Shown: positions 41,498-51,552, counted from the stretch's first letter. The stretch is 64,000 nucleotides of DNA from an uncultured SAR86 cluster bacterium (GCA_902631785.1 CACOZT010000001.1:382741-446740), one strand, 5' to 3'. Made by a program: numbers and translations. Notes: generated from the sequence alone by a model not told the origin.

Positions 41498-43762
41498 TTG
41501 GCTATAACAGTAAAAGATTTCGCAAAAACATTAAAGATCCCTGATAAAGCATTGATCGAAAGAATGCAAAAAGCAGGATTAAGTCATTCCAAGAGTTCCG
41601 ATGAAATTACTCCAAGTGATAAACAAGCATTATTAAAGTTTCTCAAAGGCTCCAAATCATCTTCGTCTAAGTCTGTTACATCTGAATCAGGTGTAAAAGT
41701 TACTTCAAAAGGTAAGTCTGCTTCAGTTCAAACATCAAAGAAAAGTTATTCAGATAATATTGAGGCAAAAAGGGCTGCAGCCTCTGAACAATTAAAAGAG
41801 CAGCAAATAAAAAGAAAAGAACAGTTAAAAGAAGCTGTAAAAGAAAAGCAAGTTCAAAAGAAGAAAAAAACAATAAAAAATAAACAAGCACCTCAACATG
41901 AAAAAGTAGATGTAAAAGATCAGTTATCGAGTGCAGTCGATGCTTTTAAGAAAAAAGAAGAAAATATTTTTGATGATATGCATCAATTTGAGGCTCCAAC
42001 TGAATTTATAAAAAAAGATATTGAAGTTCCTGAGACTATCAATGTTGGTGAACTAGCAAAATTGATGGCTGTAAAAGGTGGAGAAGTTGTAAAGAATTTA
42101 ATGTCACTTGGGGTTGTTGCAACAATAAACGATGTAATTGATCAAGAAACTGCTATCTTGGTAGTTGAAGAAATTGGACATAACGGAATTGCTGTAGAAC
42201 AGGAGAATTTAGAACAAGATCTGGCAAACTTAATTCAATATAAAGATGAACCAAAATCAAGACCTGCAGTTATAACTGTAATGGGACACGTCGATCATGG
42301 AAAAACAACTCTTCTTGATTTTATTAGAAAAACAAAAGTTGTTGATGGTGAGGCAGGAGGCATCACTCAGCATATTGGTGCATATGAGGTAGATACCTCA
42401 AAAGGTAGGCTAACTTTCATTGATACGCCTGGTCATGCTGCTTTTTCTTCAATGAGAGCACGAGGGGCTAACACAACGGATATTGTTGTGCTCGTAGTAG
42501 CTGCTAATGATGGAATTAAACCTCAAACTGAAGAGGCAATTAATCACGCTAAAGCTGCAGACGTTTCTATTGTTGTTGCAATCAATAAAGTCGATTTGGA
42601 GGGGGCTGATATTGATAAAGTGAAAGGAGATCTTGCTGCTAAAGATTTAACTCCTGAAGATTGGGGAGGAAATATACAAATGGTTCCAATATCTGCTCTT
42701 AAAGGAGATGGAGTAGATGAGCTATTAGAGAGAATAGCACTTGAAGCTGAGATACTTGAACTTAAGGCTCATCATGATGGGGCAGCTCAAGGCGTTGTTA
42801 TCGAATCTGAGCTTGATAAATTTAGAGGTTCAGTAGCAACATTTTTAGTTCAAAATGGAACACTGAATGTTGGAGACTTAGTAGTATCTGGAAATGCTAT
42901 TGGTAAAGTAAAAAGCATTATTAACAGTGATGGTAACAAAATAAAATCAGCACTTCCTTCAGCAGCCGTTGAGATTCTTGGCTTAAATTTAGTTCCAAAC
43001 GCAGGCGATCAATTTCAGGTCGTTGAAAATGAAAAACAAGCTAGAGAAATCGCTGAATACAGATTGACTAAAGAAAAAGAGAAGAAACTACTTAAACAAA
43101 AAGACGAGTCTGCTGGAGATCTTTTTGAAACATTAGGTCAAGAAGCAAAAAAAGTTCTGAATGTAATTATTAAGACCGATGTTGGTGGGACATGTGAAGC
43201 AATTACTGCTGCATTAAATGATCTTGGTACTGAAAAAGCTAAAGTTAAAATTGTTTCTAGTGGTGTTGGAGGTATCAGCGAATCTGATGCTAATTTAGCA
43301 GTTGCTGTTGATTCAATCATACTTGGCTTCAATGTAAGAGCAGACAGTACTGCTAAAAAGATCATAGAATCAGAATCAATCCAATTAAGTTATCACAGTA
43401 TAATTTATGAACTTTTGGATGATGTTAAGGCAAGGATGAGCGGCCTTTTAGATCCTATTGTGAAAGAAGAAATTGTTGGAATCGCAGAAGTATTAGAGGT
43501 ATTCAACTCACCAAAATTTGGACAAGTTGCAGGTTGTAATGTTGTTGAAGGTAACGTCCTTAGGAACAAACCTGTCAGGGTTCTCAGAGATGAAATTGTA
43601 ATATTTGAGGGTGAGCTTAACTCATTAAGAAGATTCAAAGAAGATGTTAATGAAGTAAAAAATGGAAATGAATGCGGAATGGGAATTAAAAACTATAAAG
43701 ACATAAAACCTGGTGACAAAATTGAGGTTTTTGATAGAAAGGAAGAAGCTCAGGTAATATAA
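41498..43762 (+). CDS. infB: Translation initiation factor IF-2 (TTG start)
   Basis: 'VMGHVDHGKTTLLDFIRKTKV', 'DTPGHAAFSSMRARGA'. Confidence 0.98.
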   Translation: MAITVKDFAKTLKIPDKALIERMQKAGLSHSKSSDEITPSDKQALLKFLKGSKSSSSKSVTSESGVKVTSKGKSASVQTSKKSYSDNIEAKRAAASEQLKEQQIKRKEQLKEAVKEKQVQKKKKTIKNKQAPQHEKVDVKDQLSSAVDAFKKKEENIFDDMHQFEAPTEFIKKDIEVPETINVGELAKLMAVKGGEVVKNLMSLGVVATINDVIDQETAILVVEEIGHNGIAVEQENLEQDLANLIQYKDEPKSRPAVITVMGHVDHGKTTLLDFIRKTKVVDGEAGGITQHIGAYEVDTSKGRLTFIDTPGHAAFSSMRARGANTTDIVVLVVAANDGIKPQTEEAINHAKAADVSIVVAINKVDLEGADIDKVKGDLAAKDLTPEDWGGNIQMVPISALKGDGVDELLERIALEAEILELKAHHDGAAQGVVIESELDKFRGSVATFLVQNGTLNVGDLVVSGNAIGKVKSIINSDGNKIKSALPSAAVEILGLNLVPNAGDQFQVVENEKQAREIAEYRLTKEKEKKLLKQKDESAGDLFETLGQEAKKVLNVIIKTDVGGTCEAITAALNDLGTEKAKVKIVSSGVGGISESDANLAVAVDSIILGFNVRADSTAKKIIESESIQLSYHSIIYELLDDVKARMSGLLDPIVKEEIVGIAEVLEVFNSPKFGQVAGCNVVEGNVLRNKPVRVLRDEIVIFEGELNSLRRFKEDVNEVKNGNECGMGIKNYKDIKPGDKIEVFDRKEEAQVI

Positions 43763-43767
43763 AATAT

Positions 43768-44115
43768 ATGTCATCAAATAGACCTGAGAAAATTGCAGAT
43801 TTACTCAAAAGGGAAGTTTCAAAAATACTTAATCAAGAAGTTACAGACCCAAGGCTACAAAATATCAATATTAATGCTGTAAAAGTTACAGATGATATCG
43901 GCATAGCATATATCTATTACACCATTATTGGTAAGTCTATAAAAAAGAATGAAAGTAAAATAGATAATCATATACTCTCAAAACTTTCTGGAATGATAAG
44001 ATCTAAACTTTCAAAAGCGATTGAAATTAGAAGAGTTCCTAAAATTATATTCAAGTTTGATGAAAGTATTGAATATAGCGAAAATATTGAAAAATTATTG
44101 AACAACCTTAAGTGA
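43768..44115 (+). CDS. rbfA: Ribosome-binding factor A
   Basis: Operon position; 'RPEKIADLLKREVSKILNQEVTDPRL'. Confidence 0.95.
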   Translation: MSSNRPEKIADLLKREVSKILNQEVTDPRLQNININAVKVTDDIGIAYIYYTIIGKSIKKNESKIDNHILSKLSGMIRSKLSKAIEIRRVPKIIFKFDESIEYSENIEKLLNNLK

Positions 44116-44116
44116 C

Positions 44117-44956
44117 ATGAATGGCTTTTTGTTAGTAGATAAAGAAAAAGGCTTTTCATCAAATGATGTGGTTCAAAAAATAAAAAAAAAGTTTTCCTTT
44201 CAAAAGGTTGGCCATTTGGGTACTTTAGACCCAGATGCTGAGGGTCTCTTAATTATTGCTATAAATAGAGCAACTAAATTTTCACAATATTTCTTAAATT
44301 CTGATAAATCCTACTATGTTGAAATAAAGCTTGGAAAATTTACAACGACTGATGACGCATCTGGAGAAACTATCGAAGAATTTGATGTTAGTTGTTCTGA
44401 AGATGAAGTAAAAAAGGAGATAAAAAATTTCTTAGGAGAATCTTTACAAACCCCACCTTTTTTTTCTGCTTTAAAACATAAAGGAAAACCATTATATAAA
44501 TATGCTAGGGAGGGTAAGTTAATTAATAAAGAACCCAGAAGAATTAAAATTAAAGATATCAAAAAAATTGTTTATAAAAATACAATTTGTTCATTTGAAA
44601 TACTTTGTTCAAAAGGAACATATATAAGATCTATAGCAAGAGATTTGGGAAAAAATTTAGGTTGTGGTGGACATATGTTGAAACTAAAACGTCTTTCTCA
44701 GCATCAATTTAATGTTATTGACGCTCATCAAATAGAAGATATTACATTGGAAAAAGTTATAAAAATCGATAATTTTTTTAAAGATTATGAAAAATTATCA
44801 CTTAGTGAAGAAAATTTAAAAATTTTTTTAAATGGAGGAAGGGTCATTTTAGACAAAGACATCACAAAAGATTTTAGAATATATAGTGAAAATAACGATT
44901 TTATTGGATTAGGTCGCCTTGAGAATAAGCATCTCAAACACAAACAACTTGTTTAA
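44117..44956 (+). CDS. truB: tRNA pseudouridine(55) synthase TruB
   Basis: 'VGHLGTLDPDAEGLLIIAI', 'GTYIRSIARDLG'. Confidence 0.96.
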   Translation: MNGFLLVDKEKGFSSNDVVQKIKKKFSFQKVGHLGTLDPDAEGLLIIAINRATKFSQYFLNSDKSYYVEIKLGKFTTTDDASGETIEEFDVSCSEDEVKKEIKNFLGESLQTPPFFSALKHKGKPLYKYAREGKLINKEPRRIKIKDIKKIVYKNTICSFEILCSKGTYIRSIARDLGKNLGCGGHMLKLKRLSQHQFNVIDAHQIEDITLEKVIKIDNFFKDYEKLSLSEENLKIFLNGGRVILDKDITKDFRIYSENNDFIGLGRLENKHLKHKQLV

Positions 44957-44975
44957 TATTCCAATAAGTTATAAT
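44949..44975 (+). promoter_or_regulatory. Promoter candidate for rpsO: TTGTTT-N15-TATAAT
   Basis: Exact TATAAT at 44970-44975; -35 match and short spacer make it tentative. Confidence 0.4.
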
Positions 44976-45041
44976 ATTCGCTCGCTTACTTTAGTAATGT
45001 GAGGTTTGCGAATTCATTTATAACATTACGAGGATATAAAT

Positions 45042-45311
45042 ATGGCATTATTAACTGAAGAAAAAGCTAGTATAGTCGAGCAATTTAAAAGAAATGACGG
45101 GGATACTGGATCTCCTGAAGTGCAAATTGCACTTTTAACAGAAAATATTAATAAACTTCAAAGTCATTTTAAAAATCATAATAAAGACCATCACTCCAGA
45201 TCTGGTCTCATAAGGATGGTAAACCTTAGAAGAAAACTATTGGCGTATTTGAAAAGAAAAGATGCTAATAGTTATGCTGAGTTAGTGAAAAAACTCAATC
45301 TAAGAGGTTAG
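45042..45311 (+). CDS. rpsO: 30S ribosomal protein S15
   Basis: '[37 protein letters not shown]'. Confidence 0.98.
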   Translation: MALLTEEKASIVEQFKRNDGDTGSPEVQIALLTENINKLQSHFKNHNKDHHSRSGLIRMVNLRRKLLAYLKRKDANSYAELVKKLNLRG

Positions 45312-45340
45312 CATCATACATAATATAAATAAGGAAAATC

Positions 45341-47443
45341 GTGGAAAATAATAAATTAGAATCTACATGTGTAGAATTTCAGTACGGAAATCAGAAAGTA
45401 AAGTTAGAAACAAATAAAGTTGCTAGACAAGCAACTGCCGCAGTAATGGTTACAATTGGCGACTTAGTAGTTTTAACTACTGTTGTTGCAAAAAAAGAAG
45501 CAGATCCAAGCAAGGACTTCTTCCCATTAGCAGTCTTTTATCAAGAAAAGTTTTATGCGACAGGAAGAATACCTGGAGGATTTTTTAAAAGAGAGGCTCG
45601 GCCTACAGAAAGAGAAACTCTTACATCAAGACTTATAGATAGGCCAATTAGGCCAATGTTTCCTGATCATTTTACAAATGAAATACAAATATTTTGTACT
45701 GTAATGTCTTCAGATAAAAAACAAAATCCTGACATTGCCGCAATGATTGGTGCATCTGCGGCACTCACCATTTCGGGTGTCCCATTTGATGGACCAATGG
45801 GAGCTGCTCGTGTTGGGTTTATTAATGGTGAATATGTCCTAAATCCAAGTTTTGATGAATTAGAGGATTCATATTTAGACATGGTAGTTGCTGGTACAAA
45901 TGAAGCTGTCTTAATGGTGGAATCAGAAGCAAAAGAATTAAATGAAGATTTAATGCTAGGAGCTGTCTTATTTGGACATCAAGAAATGAAGTCTGTTATT
46001 AATGCATGTAATGAGCTGAAAGAAAAAACTGGTAACGAAACCTGGGATGTTGAAATTCCTGAAGATCAAAATAATTATTATCAAGAGCTTGAGACAAACT
46101 ATAAATCTCAAATTAGTGAAGCATTTAAAATATCTATAAAATCAGATCGAAATGAAGCTTTGAAAGAAATAAGAAATCAAATTCAAGATCAACATGAAGA
46201 TCTAGATGAAATGGAAATGGGTAAATTAATGGGAGATTTTAAGAAACTAGAAAAGGATATAGTTAGAGGAAATATTTTAAATAATAAACCTAGAATTGAT
46301 GGAAGGGATCTTGATACAGTTAGACCAATTTTTGTTGAAACTGAAGTATTGCCTGGAGCTCATGGCTCAGCTCTTTTTACAAGAGGCGAAACTCAGGCAA
46401 TAGTTGTTGCTACTCTTGGATCTTCAAGAGATGCTCAAAGAATTGAATCAATTGAAGGAGAGGGTACTGACAACTTTATGCTTCACTATAATTTTCCTGC
46501 CTATAGTGTTGGGGAGATAGGAATGCCAATGGGTCCTAAAAGACGAGAAATCGGTCACGGTAACTTAGCTAAAAGGGCAATAAAAGCAGTCTTGCCCGAT
46601 GTTGATGAATTTGGATATACAATGAGGGTAGTCTCAGAAATTACTGAATCTAACGGATCAAGCTCAATGGCATCAGTTTGTGGTACCTCGTTGTCACTCA
46701 TGGATGCTGGAGTACCTATTTCCAGTCCTGTAGCCGGTATCGCAATGGGATTAATTAAAGAAGGAGATAATTTTGCTGTGTTAACAGACATACTTGGTGA
46801 CGAAGATCATCTTGGAGATATGGACTTCAAAGTTGCTGGAACAGAATCAGGTATCACAGCTTTGCAAATGGACATAAAAATTTCAGGTATTAATGAATCT
46901 ATTATGGATACTGCTCTTACAAAAGCTAAAGCAGCAAGGGATCATATTCTTGGAATTATGAATGACGCTATATCAAAGCCTAAAGAATTATCTGAAAATG
47001 CGCCCGCCATGAAATCATTCATTGTGGACAAAGATAAAATTAAAGAAATTATTGGTAAAGGCGGTGCTGTAATTAAATCCATGCAAGAGAAAACAGGCGC
47101 AACAGTTGATGTGAATGATGATGGCGTTGTTTCAGTCTTTGGACAAAATCAATCATCTATGAAAGCATGTTTAGCAATCATTGAGGAAATTCTTGAAGAG
47201 CCTGAATTAAATAAAGTTTATAAAGGAAAAGTTGTAAAAATTGTTGAGTTTGGTGCTTTTGTAAATATTTTACCTGGCAAAGATGGTTTGCTGCACATAT
47301 CTGAAATATCTGAGGAAAGAACTGAAAATGTTGAAGATGTCCTTGAAGAGGGCCAAGAGGTAGATGTAAAGTTAATTGGTTTTGATAGAGGTAAAATGAA
47401 GCTTTCAATGAAAGCTTTGTCTGACAAAACTGAAGAATCTTAA
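45341..47443 (+). CDS. pnp: Polyribonucleotide nucleotidyltransferase (GTG start)
   Basis: PNPase core plus KH ('[18 protein letters not shown]') and S1 domains; follows rpsO. Confidence 0.98.
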   Translation: MENNKLESTCVEFQYGNQKVKLETNKVARQATAAVMVTIGDLVVLTTVVAKKEADPSKDFFPLAVFYQEKFYATGRIPGGFFKREARPTERETLTSRLIDRPIRPMFPDHFTNEIQIFCTVMSSDKKQNPDIAAMIGASAALTISGVPFDGPMGAARVGFINGEYVLNPSFDELEDSYLDMVVAGTNEAVLMVESEAKELNEDLMLGAVLFGHQEMKSVINACNELKEKTGNETWDVEIPEDQNNYYQELETNYKSQISEAFKISIKSDRNEALKEIRNQIQDQHEDLDEMEMGKLMGDFKKLEKDIVRGNILNNKPRIDGRDLDTVRPIFVETEVLPGAHGSALFTRGETQAIVVATLGSSRDAQRIESIEGEGTDNFMLHYNFPAYSVGEIGMPMGPKRREIGHGNLAKRAIKAVLPDVDEFGYTMRVVSEITESNGSSSMASVCGTSLSLMDAGVPISSPVAGIAMGLIKEGDNFAVLTDILGDEDHLGDMDFKVAGTESGITALQMDIKISGINESIMDTALTKAKAARDHILGIMNDAISKPKELSENAPAMKSFIVDKDKIKEIIGKGGAVIKSMQEKTGATVDVNDDGVVSVFGQNQSSMKACLAIIEEILEEPELNKVYKGKVVKIVEFGAFVNILPGKDGLLHISEISEERTENVEDVLEEGQEVDVKLIGFDRGKMKLSMKALSDKTEES

Positions 47444-47583
47444 TAATTTTTCTCTCTTATTCTATTAATTTTCAAAAGTCAAATATTGTGTCTTAATTTT
47501 TTTCACATAATTTGATTCAAATATTAATTTATGGTTCCATTACACCTGCGTACATAAATAAACCTTAATAGGGGGGAGTAATT

Positions 47584-47805
47584 ATGAAAGCAATTGATAC
47601 ACTTAAAGGCATAGTATCTGATTTAACTTCACTTTTAATCGGTGTTGTTGGACTAGGTGTTGTTGCTGGTATTGTATTTGGAGGCAATGTAGCATTCTTT
47701 AATGATGTTCTTGATGGACTTCTTGGAGTTGTTACAGTGCTTGGTGAAAATGGATTAGTAGGGCTTTTAGTAGCTGCTATTCTGATCGGTTTACTTAATA
47801 AGTAA
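47584..47805 (+). CDS. Small membrane protein of unknown function, copy 1 (73 aa)
   Basis: Strong Shine-Dalgarno AGGGGGGAG before ATG; two hydrophobic segments; paralogous to the 47852-48082 ORF. Confidence 0.75.
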   Translation: MKAIDTLKGIVSDLTSLLIGVVGLGVVAGIVFGGNVAFFNDVLDGLLGVVTVLGENGLVGLLVAAILIGLLNK

Positions 47806-47814
47806 GCTTACTTA
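47791..47814. repeat. Interlocking palindromes TTACTTA-A-TAAGTAAG-CTTACTTA around the copy-1 stop codon
   Basis: 16-nt perfect palindrome TAAGTAAGCTTACTTA (47799-47814) overlapping inverted repeat TTACTTA/TAAGTAA (47791-47805). Confidence 0.6.
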
Positions 47815-47817
47815 AAA

Positions 47818-47843
47818 TAAGAAGGGCCTAACGGCCCTTCTTA
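47818..47843. terminator. Bidirectional terminator-like hairpin, 11-bp perfect stem with TAAC loop
   Basis: TAAGAAGGGCC-TAAC-GGCCCTTCTTA; T-rich sequence follows on both strands, better on the minus strand (CTTCTTATTTT). Confidence 0.7.
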
Positions 47844-47851
47844 CTTTAGCA

Positions 47852-48082
47852 ATGAAATATAAAACAATTTTTAATTCTATAAAAGATTTTTTAGTGAGAT
47901 TGACGGATGTTCTTGTTCCAGTTGTTTCTGTAGCTTTATTACTAGGAATAATATTTGGGCCTGAGGCCCCATTCGTTGGTGATGTATATAAAAATATATC
48001 TGACTTATTAAATCTTCTTGGATCTGATGGTCTTCTTGGGCTTGTAGCCATTATCATTATTCTGGCGTATCTTAGAAAGTAG
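47852..48082 (+). CDS. Small membrane protein of unknown function, copy 2 (76 aa)
   Basis: Similar to copy 1 along its length: 'LTDVLVPVVSVALLLGIIFG...DLLNLLGSDGLLGLVAIIIILAYLRK' vs 'LTSLLIGVVGLGVVAGIVFG...GVVTVLGENGLVGLLVAAILIGLLNK'. Confidence 0.7.
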   Translation: MKYKTIFNSIKDFLVRLTDVLVPVVSVALLLGIIFGPEAPFVGDVYKNISDLLNLLGSDGLLGLVAIIIILAYLRK

Positions 48083-48085
48083 AAA

Positions 48086-48162
48086 TGGTGGCTATGGGTG
48101 GAATTGAACCACCGACCCCAGCGTTATGAGTGCTGTGCTCTAACCATCTGAGCTACATAGCC
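48086..48162 (-). tRNA. tRNA-Met (elongator type, CAT), CCA encoded
   Basis: Minus strand GGCTATGTAGCTCAGATGGTTAGAGCACAGCACTCATAACGCTGGGGTCGGTGGTTCAATTCCACCCATAGCCACCA; close to E. coli elongator Met. Confidence 0.94.
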
Positions 48163-48171
48163 AGTCGTTGA

Positions 48172-48199
48172 ATGATAATCTTAAATAATAAAGAGTCAA
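48172..48199 (-). promoter_or_regulatory. Promoter candidate for tRNA-Met: TTGACT-N16-TATCAT
   Basis: Minus strand TTGACT (48199-48194) and TATCAT (48177-48172), about 10 nt upstream of the tRNA. Confidence 0.55.
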
Positions 48200-48205
48200 T
48201 TATTT

Positions 48206-49294
48206 TTATACATTAAATTTAAAGTGGACTATGTCTCCGTCTTTTACAATATATTCTTTTCCCTCAAGTCTTAATTTACCTTTTTCTTTAGCTCCCAGTT
48301 CTCCAGAACATGCAATAAAGTCATCATAATCAATCACCTCTGCCTTTATAAATCCTCTCTCAAAATCTGTATGAATTACTCCAGCAGCATTAGGTGCCAA
48401 TGAACCATTCTTTATTGTCCAAGCTCTTATCTCATTTGGGCCAGCTGTAAAAAAAGTCTCAAGACCGAGCATTTTGTATCCTTCAAAAATAATTTTATTT
48501 AGAACCGGCTCTTCCATATCCATTAATTCAAGATATTCTTTTTTTTCATCTTCATTAAGCATCGATATTTCCTGCTCTATTTTTACTGATGTTGGTATCA
48601 CAAAGGAACTCAATTTAGATGCCACTTCTTTTAAAATATTTAGATTAACTATTGATTCTTTTGATTCATTTATATTAGCAATGTAAAAAGTTGGCTTAGA
48701 TGATAAAAGCTGAAAATTTTTAACAATTTTTAGCTCATCATCATTAAATTCTTTTAGATTAATTAATTTGCCTGCTTCAAGCTTGCTTTTTATTAATTTT
48801 AAAATTTCATAATTATTTTTATTATCTTTATCATTTGTTTTAAGTAGTTTTTCACATCTTAAAATTCTTTTTTCAACAGATTCAAGATCTGCCATTATCA
48901 ATTCTAAGTTGATTACATCAACATCTCTTGCTGGATTTATTGAACCGTCTACATGCGTTATATTTTCATCATCAAAGCAACGAACAACATGAGCTAAAGC
49001 AGACATTTCTCTTATATTTGATAAGAATGAATTCCCTAATCCCTCCCCATTGGACGCACCTTTAACTAAGCCTGCTATGTCAACCAGATCTAAAGAAGCT
49101 GGAATAATCTTTTTTGAGTTAACTATTTTATTAATTTCATTAAGTCTTTTATCTGGAAGGGGAACTTTTCCAATATTTGGATCTATCGTGCAAAAAGGAA
49201 AATTTTCTGCTGGTATTTGAGATTTTGTGAGTGCATTGAATAAAGTGGATTTACCAACATTTGGAAGTCCTATAATCCCACATTTAAATCCCAT
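48206..49294 (-). CDS. ychF: Redox-regulated ATPase YchF (Obg family)
   Basis: 'CGIIGLPNVGKSTLFNALTKSQIPAENFPFCTIDPN', TGS domain at C-terminus. Confidence 0.97.
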   Translation of the reverse strand: MGFKCGIIGLPNVGKSTLFNALTKSQIPAENFPFCTIDPNIGKVPLPDKRLNEINKIVNSKKIIPASLDLVDIAGLVKGASNGEGLGNSFLSNIREMSALAHVVRCFDDENITHVDGSINPARDVDVINLELIMADLESVEKRILRCEKLLKTNDKDNKNNYEILKLIKSKLEAGKLINLKEFNDDELKIVKNFQLLSSKPTFYIANINESKESIVNLNILKEVASKLSSFVIPTSVKIEQEISMLNEDEKKEYLELMDMEEPVLNKIIFEGYKMLGLETFFTAGPNEIRAWTIKNGSLAPNAAGVIHTDFERGFIKAEVIDYDDFIACSGELGAKEKGKLRLEGKEYIVKDGDIVHFKFNV

Positions 49295-49296
49295 TT

Positions 49297-49863
49297 TTAT
49301 TTGGTATGTAAGATTTTTTGCACATCTTGGTATTTTTTTTCAATTAATAGCTCAAACACCTCATCAAAAGCGCTATAAGCCCTGTTAATCAAAATCTTTT
49401 CCTCAGGTGAGAATTTATTCAAAACCCAATTTGTTACTTCTTCCTTAATACCTGGATGACTTATACCTATCCTAATTCTGTAGAAATCAGTTTTTCCTGT
49501 TTTTTCTATTATATCCTTTAGGCCTTTGTGACCTCCGTGACCTCCACCTTCTTTCAGCCTAACCGAACCAAGATCTAGATCTAAATCATCATGAATAACA
49601 ATACAGTCATGAATTTTTAAGTTAGTTGACTTTAATATCTTTGAAATTGTCTTTCCAGAATCATTCATATAATTTGTAGGGATTGCCCACAAAACTTTAT
49701 TATCATGAGACTCTCCAACCAATGCTTCAAGTTTTAATTTTTCATCAAATTCTTTAAAGAATTTTTTAGAGATATCAAACATAAAATCCTTTCCAATATT
49801 ATGACGAGAATTATGATATTTTGGACCAGGATTACCTAACCCAATAACACAAAGGTTATACAT
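49297..49863 (-). CDS. pth: Peptidyl-tRNA hydrolase (ORF track begins at 50031; MYNLCVIGLGNPG start preferred)
   Basis: 'VIGLGNPGPKYHNSRHNIG', 'IHDDLDLDLGSVRLKEGGGHGGHKGL'; between rplY and ychF. Confidence 0.95.
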   Translation of the reverse strand: MYNLCVIGLGNPGPKYHNSRHNIGKDFMFDISKKFFKEFDEKLKLEALVGESHDNKVLWAIPTNYMNDSGKTISKILKSTNLKIHDCIVIHDDLDLDLGSVRLKEGGGHGGHKGLKDIIEKTGKTDFYRIRIGISHPGIKEEVTNWVLNKFSPEEKILINRAYSAFDEVFELLIEKKYQDVQKILHTK

Positions 49864-49867
49864 TTGA

Positions 49868-50584
49868 TTATGACTCTTCTGAGTTTTCTTCTGAGCTTGA
49901 ATCATCTGATGAATCAGATTCTTCGCTGCCGCTATCAGAAACTTCTTCACCCTCTGCAACTTCACCTTCTTCAAGTTCCTCTTCAAGAATTGGATCTTCT
50001 TCAACTGCTTTAGGCGCATTAACTGAAACAACCATTTGATCAGTCTCCTCAGTTAGTCCTGGAATTTCAGATCCCTCTGGTAAAGATATTTCAGTTAGAC
50101 GTATTGAATCACCTAAATTGAGGCTTTCAATATCAACATCAATAGATTCAGGAATATTGCCAGCAAGACACATTATTTCAATTTCTCTAATGGTTTTGGC
50201 TACAACTCCACCATCAACCTTAACTCCGACACATTCCTCTTCATTCACAAAGTTAACAGGTATTACAACTTTAAGCTTAGTCTTGCTTGAAACTCTTTGA
50301 AAATCTGCATGAAGAAATTTACCCTTTGCAGGATCTCTTTGAAGTTCTTTTAAAACAACTTTTTCTTCATTACCCTCAGTCTTAATTAAAAGTACTTGAG
50401 TATAAAAAAGCTCATTTTCAGAAGCTTTAGTTAATTCATTTAATTTAAGTTTTATATTTAATGTTTCCTTTTCATCGCCATATACTATCGCGGGAACCAT
50501 TCCATCGACGTTTCTAATTTCACGAGCTTTATTTGTTCCCGTTCTCTCTCTAAGGTCAGCATTTAATGTAATTTGATCCGTCAT
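49868..50584 (-). CDS. rplY: 50S ribosomal protein L25/general stress protein Ctc
   Basis: L25 N-terminal domain and TL5 C-terminal domain, acidic Ser/Glu-rich tail; prs-rplY-pth order. Confidence 0.93.
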   Translation of the reverse strand: MTDQITLNADLRERTGTNKAREIRNVDGMVPAIVYGDEKETLNIKLKLNELTKASENELFYTQVLLIKTEGNEEKVVLKELQRDPAKGKFLHADFQRVSSKTKLKVVIPVNFVNEEECVGVKVDGGVVAKTIREIEIMCLAGNIPESIDVDIESLNLGDSIRLTEISLPEGSEIPGLTEETDQMVVSVNAPKAVEEDPILEEELEEGEVAEGEEVSDSGSEESDSSDDSSSEENSEES

Positions 50585-50592
50585 AATTTCCT

Positions 50593-51552
50593 CTATAAAA
50601 ACATTTCACTCAAAGACTCTTCATTACTGAGACGTGTTATACACTCAGCAATTATATTAGCAATTGAAATGACGCGTATTTTACTGCATTTTTTAGCTTC
50701 TTTGTTCAATGGAATTGAATTTGTAACAATTAATTCATCAATATCAGACTTATTTAATCTCTCTATGGCAGGACCAGATAGTACTGGATGTGTAATATAA
50801 GCTTTTACGGCTTTTGCACCCTTATTCTTTAATGCTTTTGCTGCATTACAGAGTGTGCCTGCAGTATCAATAATATCATCTGGAACAATACAAACTTTTC
50901 CCTCAACCTCACCAATAATATTCATAACCTCTGATTCATTTGCTACAGCTCTTCTTTTATCGATGATTGCTAAATCTGTATCATCTAATAATTTTGCTAG
51001 TGCTCTAGATCGAACGACTCCACCAACATCTGGAGATACGACTACTACTTCATTCCTATCATTATTATCTTTTATGTCATCAACCATAAATTTTGTTGCG
51101 TAAACATTATCAGCAGGCATATCAAAAAAACCTTGTATTGTTTCTGAATGAAGGTCGATAGTTAAAACTCTATCTATACCAACAGATGCAAACATATCGG
51201 CAACAACTTTTGCACTTATAGGAACTCTTGCAGACCTAACTCTTCTATCTTGTCTAGCATAACCATAGTATGGAACAACCGCTGTAATCCTTGAGGCTGA
51301 TGATCTCTTTAATGCGTCTGCAATCAACATTATTTCCATTACATTTTTGTTCGTTGGTGAGCATGTTGATTGAATTATAAAGGTATCATGGCCTCTAACA
51401 TTTTCTTCTATCTCAACTTTCAGTTCCCCATCAGAAAAATAACCAACATCTGCTTTTGAAATTTTGATTCCAAGTAATCTCGAAACTTCTGTTGCAAACT
51501 CTGGATTAGCAGTCCCTGTAAAAATATCAAGGCCTCTATTTTTATTATTCAT
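50593..51552 (-). CDS. prs: Ribose-phosphate pyrophosphokinase (start at 51552 after GAGGAG SD)
   Basis: '[18 protein letters not shown]', '[25 protein letters not shown]'. Confidence 0.96.
   Translation of the reverse strand: MNNKNRGLDIFTGTANPEFATEVSRLLGIKISKADVGYFSDGELKVEIEENVRGHDTFIIQSTCSPTNKNVMEIMLIADALKRSSASRITAVVPYYGYARQDRRVRSARVPISAKVVADMFASVGIDRVLTIDLHSETIQGFFDMPADNVYATKFMVDDIKDNNDRNEVVVVSPDVGGVVRSRALAKLLDDTDLAIIDKRRAVANESEVMNIIGEVEGKVCIVPDDIIDTAGTLCNAAKALKNKGAKAVKAYITHPVLSGPAIERLNKSDIDELIVTNSIPLNKEAKKCSKIRVISIANIIAECITRLSNEESLSEMFL

Noticed and set aside
47178-47408. Overlapping minus-strand ORFs inside pnp (and similar antisense ORFs in dnaE, valS, glnD, carB, infB)
   Set aside because: Long open antisense frames are expected in AT-rich coding sequence with biased codons; no family similarity and they lie entirely within confidently identified genes.
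49864-50031. N-terminal extension of the pth ORF (MFQLMRLKQL...)
   Set aside because: It overlaps the rplY 3' coding region in another frame and is low complexity (read-through of the acidic tail); Pth homologues start at MYNLCVIGLGNPG (49863).
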